Numbered from the stretch's first letter, positions 1-9,178 are shown. The stretch is DNA of 11,005 bases from Isohypsibius dastychi (GCA_034696485.1 JAQIWT010001383.1:1-11005), one strand, 5' to 3'. Notes: generated from the letters alone by a model not told the origin. Translations and numbers: made by a program.

Positions 1-2582
1 ATTTAATAAATCGAAACCTATCGGACGAGTCATCTTTCGGTCAAACGCGTGTAATACTCACTAACGAGTTCAAGCCTGCTGGTTAAGCCCGCAAATGAAT
101 ACCGATATCATTTTTTATAACTTTCCACATCTAACGCGTAGTTAGAAATTTAATTTCTTCCTGAGAACTTTTTTATCGAATTTTCTTTTTTTGCCATTTT
201 TTTCATTTTGCATTTTTGTAATTTTAATTTTGTTTGGCGTTCGTGCTTTTTTCTTTGAATAAATCATATCCGTTCGCTTTATCAATAATAACTGTTGTTG
301 GAAGTAGGAAACATGAATCATGCGTTCCCATCCACTTGTTTCCATCCTCTTTCTTCAGAAGATTGAATGCATCATTTAACTTCTCTCCGTTTCATTGTTG
401 CTACTCTATAATCAAGAAATTTAAAGTTTAGAAAATGCTCTTGTCTATTGAAATACCTTTGATGACGCTGAAAGTGCATTCATCCCACTTGGCAGACATG
501 TTCTTCTCTTTCATACTTTAAAGTTTCGGAAGTATTCTCGTCGAGTTAATATTATCTGTGGAAAGGCCGAACTAAGTTCCGGAATGCAGGCTCCAAACTT
601 AGCAAGTGACTCTAGTTGAATATAATTATATGAGGTCAATACAAAATCAACAGTGTCCACGTGGACTTGATTGAGTGTAAGACAATGATTTATTTACTTA
701 AAATTTAGCAGTGTTTGAACGATATTTGCTGAAAGCATTGATGTGTTAAATTCAAGTGAATTGTCAATATTCTTAACCTGAAAGCTCAAGATATTTAATC
801 ACTCGACAAATTTTTGCTTATTTTATTTTTTACCGTAAAAATCCGTACATGTTTTTATTAAAGTGTGAAACGCGAATTTGAGTGAGAGGAATGTGGCTGT
901 AAGATTGGTGAAATGGTTAACGTTGATTAGGCTTCTAGAAAATGAAAATGACAGCTTCTCATGGCAATCTATCATGAAAACCCGTTCGACAATTTTTAAA
1001 GCTTTTATACTGCCGCAGATCATTATATTTCAAGACCGGCTTGCGAACCACTAAAATGAAGTCAACCTTTATTGAAACGCGTGGACACGAAACGATCGGA
1101 TGACATCAATACCTTGCACTTCCGAATTTCAATTGCCCAAACTTCAGTTTATATAGACTGCTATTGACTTCATTGAGAAAATATCATCAAAGCGCGCACC
1201 TTCGCGGAACCGAAATATTTCTCGGATTTGAAACACTTTTTCGGATTTTCAAAGAGGCAACTATAGTTATGTAACAAATAATTATGAAATTAATATTTGA
1301 TGTATCATTTGAAATAACATCTGAGTTAAAAAGTTGAATAACAGAGAAAATATTTCGATACAAATACTAAAGAATCCACAATTTATTCTATGCCATCTTT
1401 GAAATCTATAATCTTCAACGAAATGTAAGACTACATAATTTCTCATCGATATTTGCATAAATGCTTTTTTTAAAAACGTAATCGTGAAATCTGCTCGAAT
1501 TATTGAACATCCATATTTACATTATTCGTTATTTTACGACCTGCGCTTTGGGCTATGAACTTGTTCGTCCAGACTTGAAACAGTTTTTGGCGGACAACAT
1601 GAAACTCAAAAAGCAACCTTGAACAAACAATGACGACTATTCAAGACCGCTTGCTGTTTTTATAGGAACGTAATTAGTGTTTACCAGTGGGTTCCTTGTA
1701 TACGATTTGCTAACGCTGAGTTTTTTCCTGGTCGTTTTTGCACCGATTTTCAAAGAAACCCAGCAGAACCTGCCGGTTACTCAGCAGGAAGTAAAAGCGA
1801 GTGTCAATAAAAAAGCTTCTAAGACTGAATATCTAACCGAAGATCGCCGGAGCTCAGTTTCAATAATACGGGGTTCAACGGAGTGAATCCCGAGATATTT
1901 GGAAAAGTAAGCATGTTTTTGAGAAGCGGATTCGTGAATTGTCTGCATAATTCTGAATCTAAAAGAATCGTTGGATGATGGAAACTTAAAAGGAATCATT
2001 TTCGTGCACAATGCAGTGCCATCTATCGATGAGAAAAGATCCAGGGGGCAAACATGGCCAGAAATGGATTTTTAAGCAAGTTGCCAGCACGGTCAAAGTG
2101 ATCTAGTTTTCTTTTAAAAAGACAGTCAACCCAAGCGCTACGAAGGCTGGACGAGTGTCGGCCCATCGATTTTGTGGACTTTTGACATAATAGCGACGAC
2201 ACACAACCTGCATTCACTGGACACAACATTGTACCTGACAGTGTTTCGGACATGCACCCGTTGTTTTCATTCAGGTTATTTAACAGTGGCCAAAACAGGC
2301 TAACACAATCCCACGAGTTTGTTCAAGAATTTTCGGTCAGCGGTCAGAAATTTTTTAGCGGCTTTCATCGAGGAGTTTTTATATTCGGCATCAAAAGTCG
2401 ACAAGGTAACCAGACTAAATTTAATAAAATGAGCCATCGAGCAGTCACAAGTATGAGATATCTGGAACAAATTCAAGGAACTTCAGAAGGCAGGAATGTA
2501 AGTGAAAAAGATGAGATTATTATTCAAGTACCAGAGCAATAATATGAGAAACATTTCAAACCTTCGCGTTTCATGAAATAAA
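1..2582. other. AT-rich intergenic stretch, no supported gene
   Basis: No coding gene can be supported here. Open frames are short (under 100 codons) on both strands and show no recognisable domain or linked splice pattern. The longest, at 2252-2542 on the plus strand, starts with a true ATG and ends 40 bases short of the stop of the neighbouring minus-strand gene, but it has no recognisable motif. Scattered A/T runs and one 12-bp perfect palindrome (GTCCACGTGGAC near 655) are visible. No tRNA, rRNA or intact mobile element was seen. The right edge probably holds the 3' UTR of the minus-strand gene ending at 2583: two overlapping AATAAT hexamers on the minus strand at 2516-2524 lie about 60 nt past its stop. 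Exons of a neighbouring gene outside the window cannot be excluded. Confidence 0.5.
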
Positions 2583-5170
2583 CTAAACTTCTTCAGAATC
2601 AGGCTCAGCCAACGACTTTTTTGCCGGGGTCGGGTTTGAAGAGATGACCGAAGAGTAACTCCCGACAGACTGATTTGGGCGCTTAACTGGAGTTGGATTA
2701 TGCGGCTCCTTTTTTCCTTTGCTGTCCTTGTCTTTTCCGGTGTCCTTCTTTCGATCTGGCTGACTAACACTCATTTTTGCAGTGACCTTGTCCTTTGGTG
2801 GCATCGGTTTTGGCTTGGACGAGCTTGCCTTGGACGAGCTTGCCTTGGACGAGCTTGCCTTGGACGAGCTTGCCTTGGACGAGCTTGCTTTGGAAGAGCT
2901 TCCTTTGGAAGAACTTGGCTTGGACGAACTTGGCTCATCGGAGTCGCTTGCCAACACAACGCTAACCGGAGACTTTGGTTTGACCTGGTTTTTCTTCTTC
3001 TGTGCTGAAGCTCGCGTGGCTACAATGATCGGCTCATCATCTGAAGTAACGGCTTCACTGTCCGAGCTCTCCTTGAAATGCTCAACAGCAGGCTTTTTTC
3101 CACGCGGCTTACGTGGCTGGCTGCATGATGGCGGCGCTTCTGAAAAAAACAGCAGAGCAATTTATACAATTTATACAAATACAATATATGAAAATCGGGC
3201 TTGGGAAAATTCAAATACTGGACTAAAGAATTCTGAAGAAATCGTTCTAAAAAATCGTCAAAAAAACCGATCTGAATAACAACTTGAAAATTAACTCAGA
3301 TCCGAAAAGATGAGGTTGTGAAATTTAGGAAGAGATAAGACTGTTTTTCTGACCTTCTTCGGCGGCGTCATCAATGAAAACGCTATCCTCTTCGACATCA
3401 GTTTCGATGACCGACTCAGCCTCAGCACCAGAGATATCGTCGTTCTCCACGGGACCCATTTCATCCAAATCGAACGTGCGGCGAATAGCGATCCCATACT
3501 CTTTGGTCTCTGGACACAGCTTCCGGATAACGTGATATTGGTTATCCAAGATGAATGGCGCGAACTGGTAACCGACTGGCTTCTTCTTGACACTGAACTT
3601 CATGGAGGTCTCTTCCGGAATCCAGAAGTCATATGTGCGCGTCGCCACAAGCCAGACAAATTTGTTAGTGCCGATAATTTCTTCGAAGCGGCGACTTTGC
3701 AAAACATCCCCTGCAGATGAATGACCACACCCCTCCTGGATAAAGTTTCGTCCATGGCGACTGAACTTGCCGGTGTACATCTTTCCAGGCCCAAAAATAC
3801 CAGATGCGGGAGTGTCTTCCTCCTGCAAGAGATAAAAATAATTAAACTGGTAATTTGAAACCGATAAAGAGACATCATTATCATAAAGTAGCGTAAACTT
3901 CTACCTGATTATAAATACTTGGAGCGGTGCGGCCAATGGCGAATGCTTGTCCGCGCTCACTGATTGGGGTCATCGAGTGGAACTCCAACAAAGTCTGCAC
4001 TTCCGGTTTGGTCAGCTTATTGATAGATGGAGTCGGTTTCATGATAGGGAATACTTCAGGACGAGGATGCCACAAGTGATGATTTCCTTCAATTTTCTCC
4101 AGCTTGATATTCGCACCATCAAAAATCCCAGATAATCGGTTGCCATGAGGAGTCAACTGAAAGAATAAAACCCATGATGAACGAGCTTAATATTTGTAAT
4201 CGTGAAATGAGTCAAAGCGACAAAAGAATGCAATAGGTATCACAACCAATTCGATGTAATATGAATGACAGTATACTACCTCGAAAATCAAGCCAGATCC
4301 AAACATGACCAACTGCAATTGATCCTTTTGGGTGCCAGAGTTGGAGAAGGATAACTCGCTGACATTGGTGACCTTTCCCAAGACCGTCAACTTGTAGTCC
4401 CCTCCATATGCTTTATTCGCCGGTTCCTCCACTCTGACTTTATAATACAGCTTCGCAGGCCAGTCAACAGGATAAGCCTCGGGGTTCATAACGGCTCCGT
4501 ATTGATTAGCTACAGAATAGAAATATAGATCAGAAACGCACACGGGAAATTGTTCGACAAAATCTGAGCTAACCTGTTTTGACTGGCTGCACGGCAGCAT
4601 CCTTTCTGGTCAGATACATAAATTCGATTGCACTTTGCTCATCACGTGTCAGTCCTTCGAAATGCAGTGGGCTCCCATATTGCAACGAAGTACTTTTCCC
4701 AAAAGTCAGATCCCACACATACTCCATATTTGGCTTTCCAGCTTGCACGCGAACCACGAAATCATTCTCGACCTGGAGAATACGGGATGTGAGAACACAA
4801 ATAATAAAGAAGAAAAACATTGCACACCGGTGATTACGAAACAAAATCAAGAAGGACTCACCTGGAAAACAAGACTTCCGGTGGCATCAGCTTTGGAACT
4901 GTGGACATAGCGAATCTTGAAAATGAGATTTTCCAAGCGAACATAATCATTCTGCACAAGCCCAGCAAAGCTTTCGATTTCAGTTGACGATGGAGCTCGC
5001 CGGTTCTTGAGAGGTTCCCCATTCAGCTGATGAAATCGGAGGTCCATGCTTCGGATTTTCCACTTGTAATCGTTGAGATGCTGCTGCTTTTTCTCATCCG
5101 CTTCATATGGGTAAGCAGTCCATAAATTCGTGTGACCTTCATCCCGGAAAAAGCCATAAGCTCGAGACAT
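2583..5170 (-). CDS. Unrecognised 671-aa protein with acidic stretch and Ser/Lys-rich repeat tail (6 exons)
   Basis: Proposed exons in transcript order are 5170-4862, 4772-4574, 4509-4280, 4156-3905, 3822-3354 and 3139-2583. Introns are 89, 64, 123, 82 and 214 nt, all GT...AG. The frame is kept across every junction and gives 672 codons ending in TAG. The ATG at 5170 sits in a good context (AACCATGTC) and starts MSRAYGFFRDEG. Residues 1 to about 450 look like a folded, beta-rich globular part, with many aromatic residues and few low-complexity stretches. Residues about 450-486 are strongly acidic. From about 490 to the end the chain is Ser/Lys/Pro-rich and looks disordered, with basic clusters such as RGKKP, QKKKNQ and DRKKDTGKDKDSKGKK. 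Residues 557-596 are eight SSSKx repeats. This layout suggests a nuclear, possibly nucleic-acid or chromatin associated protein, but that is inference. I considered PAF1-complex subunits because of the acidic/basic tail and saw no convincing match. The intron 5 donor (GAAG|GTCAGA) is the weakest splice site. No function is assigned. Confidence 0.75.
2811..2930 (-). repeat. 15-bp coding minisatellite, eight tandem SSSKx repeats
   Basis: Eight in-frame copies of a 15-bp unit (plus strand core GAGCTTGCCTTGGAC) lie in the last exon of the unrecognised gene. They encode, in order, SSSKP, SSSKG, five SSSKA and SSSKP. The central copies are identical at the DNA level and the outer ones have diverged. 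This is the pattern of recent unit duplication in the middle of an older array. The length of 15 bp means copy-number change keeps the reading frame. The same bases read as LGRAC or DELAL repeats in other frames, but only the minus-strand frame connects to the spliced gene. Confidence 0.93.
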
Positions 5171-5309
5171 GGTTACTTTCGGTAAACGGGATGAAATCCT
5201 GATGAAAAACCAGAACGAACTCGAAAATGTTGAAACTGAGAAACTGACGAGCCTCCGACCCAGCGAGGCGAAAGGTAGGCGGGGCTAACACGGCTGTCTA
5301 CAGGGATTC

Positions 5310-5423
5310 GCGATACAGTGAATTAATGATTTCAGCCTAATTTGATTGCGATACAGTGAATTAATGATTTCAGCCTAATTTGATTGCGATACAGTGAATT
5401 AATGATTTCAACCTGATTTGATT
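5310..5423. repeat. Three tandem copies of a 38-bp repeat
   Basis: Units start at 5310, 5348 and 5386, each 38 bp and opening with GCGATACAGTGAATTAATGA. The first two are identical; the third differs at two positions near its end (AACCTGA in place of AGCCTAA). The array begins 140 bp upstream of the orphan gene's ATG and ends 9 bp beyond the stop codon of the CACTA-type transposase gene. It therefore lies both in that gene's 3' flank and in the other gene's upstream region. CACTA elements often carry short subterminal repeats bound by their transposase. The minus-strand reading of each unit includes CACTGTATCGC, which resembles a CACTG terminus, but the orientation is wrong for a simple left end. 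Promoter repeats of the host gene are an equally open explanation. Confidence 0.95.
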
Positions 5424-5432
5424 TAATGGTTA

Positions 5433-8141
5433 TTAATCTCTGGACATTTGGTATAAAACCGGTATCCAACGCAGACTTGTTCGTGTATTCTCGTCAACCA
5501 TCAGAAGTTGGCGGCATAAATCCTCGGAGCGACAAAATGCGGGTTCACATTGTAAAGAACTCGAAGGACATAAATGTTCAAAGAAATTCAGCGTTAAGAT
5601 ATTAGATGGAATCAATTGGGAATGCCATATGAAATCCTGCTGCACGTCCACTCGGCGACGTCCAACGTAGAATATATCATTATCCCCAACCGAATAACTC
5701 ATTCTGATTACACCGTGAACTTCGAAAATTTTGAGAGGTGCCTTTGATGTCACCCAGTAGGAATTCGTTATCGGTCTCTTGATTCGGCGATTCCATGATA
5801 AGGCATCAACCTTTTCTCCCGACTGCAAGAACGCATATTCAAAAACTCGAATATCAGTGACTTCTCGTTGTTGCCCTGATGCGATTGTGTTGATAACAAA
5901 TAATTGAAGTTCGTCGGAGAGGTGCGACTTTTCAAGGGAGCGTCCATTGCCGGAAATCCGGTGCATGTAGGGTGCCGGTCTGAAAGTATCCAAATAACGA
6001 ACCGTTTGCCACATATCGAGTTTTTTCACAACCTCTTTGTCGACATTTATTTTCCCGCATTGAAATCGCTTGATAACTCTGAAGAAATCTTCATTTGCGT
6101 AATTCGCAAAATTAAGCAGAGGTCCCCAACGGCGATAACAAATGGGCAAATGGATCAGCTGGTGCCAGTTCCATCCAATGTAATCTTTGCCAAAATAAGT
6201 TGTGCTCAGAGAAAGAAATTCGTCGATCATCAAAACAGCTGCCTCTGTGCGGTCATCCATGACTCTCGCCGCCGTCATCTCCGGTTCGACCGGAAACCAA
6301 TCAGTCAATAGGAGTATAAGTGCTCCAGAGAGTGTTTTGATAAGATGGCGAATTTCCGTGTCGATGTGCTCTTTCAGCGAATAATTCTCGCCGCAGATAA
6401 AAAGAAACAGATAAACAACACAGTTTAATGTCTCCGAAGATTTCCAGTCACCAAAACTCGCGATACTCCCACGTGGCCAACTAGAATAGATTTGATGCCA
6501 TGAATTTATTAAATTCGTTAACTGAGCTATTACTGGTTGATATTTACCGAGACATGTTACTTGGTCGCAAAATTTTGGTACTGAAAACATCTATGGCAGC
6601 AACGCCTGATCGGCTGATGATTCGAGAACGTATATCGGTGTATTTCGGGCGCAGAACTTCGCCAGGTTGAACCGATTGATCGACGAATTGAAGTCGCAGT
6701 TTACCATAGGGTAGTTGATCCAAAGGAACTTCCATTAAAATGTGTAGAAGATTTTTGATCAATCCTTGAACAATATGCATGATGTCGTGGGGGAATCCAG
6801 TGCCGAAATCGAGATGACCTTTACCTGTTGAGACTAAATTGCAAAACCCACATGACAGTTAAACAGATGGATGAACGTACCCAATCGCGTTAACTCTGAT
6901 AATCGTTTAACGCCACGCACACCGGCATCTTCAACAGCTCTTCTTGCCGCTGGTGTAGTTGCACCTTCGATGCGCCTTTTCAACTCGAGGTAGTGGGAAA
7001 GAATACTTTCATGTGTTCTTAGGCGAGCATGAGTGTCACGGAACGGGAAACAAGCAGTGCTTGATGGATTTCCGGGCAGTGACATCGTCTCACATGATGT
7101 GCAGGGGCCGTCTCTTTTGTTGGATCGTGAAAGTCCAGCTGCATCGCTTCTGGCTGGCGAGTCGGCTTCGATAAAGCGCAAAAATCCTTTGCAGACACGA
7201 TGCATTATCGACATTCCATTTTCCGACAACTCCAGTAACGGATTAACAATGGGTCGCCACAGAATATCCGGAGGAATGGATTTGTCCGTAACGCTGACAG
7301 CAATCACAAATGCATAATTTTGACGCATCTTGAACGGTAAATTATTAATCACAACACGGACAATCACCATGGAATTAGTCCTCGAAACATTGTGAACGGG
7401 GGCGCCATCTACAAACATGGACATGGAAATATCACCGGGTTCGATATCCCCACTGTAGAATTCGGTTCCATCGTGAGTAGTTAGCTTTCCGTGTCCAGGG
7501 TGCCGGTCAAACCAATCAATCACACTTTCCTCATTTAATGCCATTTTTAAATTGTGCTCAAGGTCTGCCACGTAAAATCGGTCAAACATTGCATCGGCGT
7601 CATCGGATGTAGCGTAAATTCCGTCGGCTTCGCACTTTTTGCAGTTCTTTGATGGTACTCCTTTTTCAAGTTCCCTCCCGAGATAACGTCCGTGCTGAAT
7701 GCAATAACGATAACACTTGAATGCTGACCTGGGATTCAACACGTCCTTATCCAACAACCACTTTGAGCGCGGCATAGCATTTCCGGTTGGCAAGTACTTC
7801 GAAAGATATTGGAGCAGCGAAGATATACACGCGTGAGATAAAGCGAATCTTTGACATATCAGCAAGAATTCAATGATAGCCTCTTCTCGATTGTACGGTG
7901 AACCGATGAACAAATCTCCGTTAGTTACTTCGTCTTCACTGGAGTCAGAACCAGAACTGGAGTAGCTGGTGGAATATTGAGGAGTCTGGTCTCGCAGAAC
8001 AGTTGTCTTTTGCGAAGCGTAAATCTCCCTCTGCCCGGAGTTATCCTCATCATCTGAACCTTCTTCACTTCGCATACGACGTTCCAGCGACTGCAAACCG
8101 CGTTTTGTTAACTGGTAAATCGGCTTTCGAGGTGGCGGCAT
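5433..8141 (-). CDS. CACTA/EnSpm-family (Tnp2-like) transposase, intact, 3 exons
   Basis: Exons are 8141-6881, 6833-6548 and 6480-5433, giving 864 aa and ending in TAA TAA. Joining them restores frame at both junctions. The first acceptor is ambiguous: TTTAG at 6834 or ACAG at 6825, which differ by three codons (864 or 861 aa). The start is the ATG of MPPPRKPIYQ at 8141; the open frame runs further up, but a CACAG acceptor lies just before this ATG. An acidic Ser-rich segment follows at residues about 28-72. Family marks in order: FVDGAPV with D245, then NNLPFKMRQ; ADSPAR with D327; CTSC at 347-350; HDIMH at 436-440; SFGDWKSSE; and HQLIHLPICYRRWGPL followed by NED with E646. These fit the CACTA DDE triad with its C(2)C and H(3)H motifs. 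There is no stop or frameshift, so it may still be active or be conserved as a host gene. Terminal inverted repeats were not found around it. Confidence 0.85.
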
Positions 8142-8228
8142 TAGATTGATCTGTGAACGAAAAAAATGCAACTGAAAAACTGGCAGAAAAACTTGATAGT
8201 GAGCTTACTTTGAGAATATCGAAATCAA

Positions 8229-8252
8229 TGTGCAGTACTACAGTACAGCACA
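8229..8252. repeat. 24-bp near-perfect palindrome upstream of the transposase gene
   Basis: The sequence has 11-base arms (TGTGCAGTACT and AGTACAGCACA) with one mismatch and a 2-base centre. It lies about 90 bp upstream of the transposase ATG. It could be a protein-binding site or a chance structure; nothing else in the sequence decides this. Confidence 0.6.
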
Positions 8253-8353
8253 AAGAATTTCATCAAAAACAAAGTTTTTCCGAAGGCCGTCGAAAAGAGC
8301 AGAAAATAACAACACCAAAGATTTCGATGCATGCTGATTTGAAGCAGACTAGC

Positions 8354-8395
8354 GTTTGTCTCCCCCCCGCCGGGGGGGGGGGGGGGGATACAAAC
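8354..8395. repeat. C7/G16 hairpin with GTTTGT/ACAAAC base
   Basis: GTTTGT at 8354-8359 pairs with ACAAAC at 8390-8395. Inside this, seven C (8362-8368) face a run of sixteen G (8372-8387) across a short GCC loop, with one mismatch at 8360/8389. It would form a very stable GC hairpin or, on the plus strand, G-quadruplex structures. It ends 5 bp before the hAT MITE target duplication. The exact homopolymer length is a likely place for sequencing error. Confidence 0.85.
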
Positions 8396-8400
8396 AACTG

Positions 8401-8408
8401 TACACATC
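8401..8408. repeat. Target-site duplication, left copy (TACACATC)
   Basis: This 8-bp sequence directly precedes the CAGGGGCTCG terminus and is repeated exactly at 8732-8739 directly after the matching terminus. An 8-bp duplication is the hAT-superfamily hallmark. Confidence 0.93.
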
Positions 8409-8731
8409 CAGGGGCTCGTTCGAGCTGTTGGAGGGTGTACATTTTATGTACACCCCCTGCTTTTCTCCAATTCTGTGAGTCTGAAAAAATGTTGGGTTCT
8501 ATTTTCTTGTTCAGTTTTTTTTTCTGATTCGGGGGGTCCACTCAGGGGGGCAATGTTTTTCAGACCCCTAGGGGGGCAGCTCAGGGGGGCAGCCAATCAG
8601 AAAAGCGAAATCAGAAACGCTCTATTCTGATTGGAAAAAAAAATGGATCATTTTTTCAGACTCACAGAAATCGAGAAAAGCAGGGGGTGTACATAAAATG
8701 TACACCCTCCAACAGCTCGAACGAGCCCCTG
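8409..8731. mobile_element. Non-autonomous hAT-type MITE, 323 bp
   Basis: The element starts CAGGGGCTCG and ends CGAGCCCCTG. Its 83-bp terminal inverted repeats (8409-8491 and 8649-8731) differ at only two positions, both near 8468-8471. It is flanked by an exact 8-bp duplication TACACATC. The CAGGG start and 8-bp duplication are typical of hAT elements. There is no room for a transposase, so it would move only with a hAT transposase supplied elsewhere. Each TIR carries a smaller hairpin (GGTGTACAT-TTT-ATGTACACC) and a GCTCG-TT-CGAGC palindrome. The internal 157 bp hold four G6 tracts, a 12-bp direct repeat and a hairpin with arms CCAATCAG (8593-8600) and CTGATTGG (8627-8634). The near-identity of the arms and the perfect duplication suggest a fairly recent insertion. 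Short open frames that cross it are not genes. Confidence 0.92.
8531..8589 (+). repeat. Four G6 tracts within the MITE interior
   Basis: Runs of exactly six G lie at 8531-8536, 8545-8550, 8571-8576 and 8584-8589. Two of them sit within a 12-bp direct repeat CTCAGGGGGGCA (8541-8552 and 8580-8591). The spacing allows a G-quadruplex on the plus strand with loops of 8, 20 and 7 nt. Whether it forms is not known. Confidence 0.8.
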
Positions 8732-8739
8732 TACACATC
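8732..8739. repeat. Target-site duplication, right copy (TACACATC)
   Basis: This is an exact copy of 8401-8408 and directly follows the right terminus of the 323-bp MITE. Confidence 0.93.
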
Positions 8740-9178
8740 TGATCTAAACTTTCAAGAACCGATTTCACCTTGCTTCTTGCCTTCTGTTTCGTTCCACCAC
8801 ATGAATTCGTTTGGGTTTATATTGGATTTATACAAATACGAAACCGCATTTCTTTTGAGCTTACGCTGGGAGTATGAACGTCAGATGCTTGTTAGGTGTT
8901 GTGGTGTTACCTGTTATAAGAAACCTTCGACCTTAAGACTTCGCACTTTGAATTTGCAGAATAATCAAGTCATGAGCCCCGTCAGTTTATGCATGTAAGC
9001 CTTGAGTCCCCTCTTTTGTTCCATCTGTTGTCCACCAGTGAATTAGACACTGCATAAAGTGGATGGGGTGGACTGTATGGGCTGTTGTGCAGAGTGACAA
9101 TATCTTGAAAAAACAGAAGTTGTTCCACCACGAAAATTGGCATGGTTTGAAAAATCACACGTTTTTATAACACACTCT
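8740..9178. other. Intergenic spacer, nothing recognised
   Basis: The spacer lies between the MITE and the poly(A) signal of the three-RRM gene. It contains an open plus-strand frame that begins inside the MITE terminal repeat and runs to 8998, but it has no recognisable domain and is most likely chance. No RNA gene or repeat array was seen. Confidence 0.5.

Noticed and set aside
1485-1622. Plus-strand open stretch ending in a protein-like peptide (ALGYELVRPDLKQFLADN...) and TGA
   Set aside because: It looks coding by composition, but there is no upstream ATG in frame and no AG acceptor before the protein-like part, and no matching exon was found. At most it is a decayed exon.
1677-1886. Plus-strand 69-codon frame, and the overlapping minus-strand frame 1781-2011
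   Set aside because: The plus-strand frame begins with a GTG rather than an ATG. There is no domain and no convincing splice partner, and two overlapping frames of similar size suggest chance.
1856-1892. GGGGTTCAACGGAGTGAATCCC resembling a tRNA T-arm
   Set aside because: No acceptor stem, D-arm or anticodon arm could be built around it.
2023-2253. Minus-strand 76-codon frame resembling a mobile-element fragment
   Set aside because: I could not tie it to any transposase or retroelement family, and no flanking repeats are visible.
2252-2542. Plus-strand 96-codon ATG frame ending near the orphan gene
   Set aside because: No recognisable motif. It overlaps the probable 3' UTR of the minus-strand gene, so it is left as an unsupported frame.
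2782-3279. Plus-strand frame with DELAL repeats, and other repeat-bearing frames over 2700-3008
   Set aside because: These are shadows of the 15-bp minisatellite. Only the minus-strand SSSKx frame continues through the spliced gene.
8153-8541. Frames on both strands across the G/C hairpin and MITE
   Set aside because: They are made of the homopolymer run and the MITE inverted repeat and have no protein-like content.
8414-8726. Possible CRISPR array or tRNA-derived repeat from the repeated GC-rich segments
   Set aside because: The two copies are inverted, not direct, with a target duplication outside. This is a MITE, and the host is eukaryotic.
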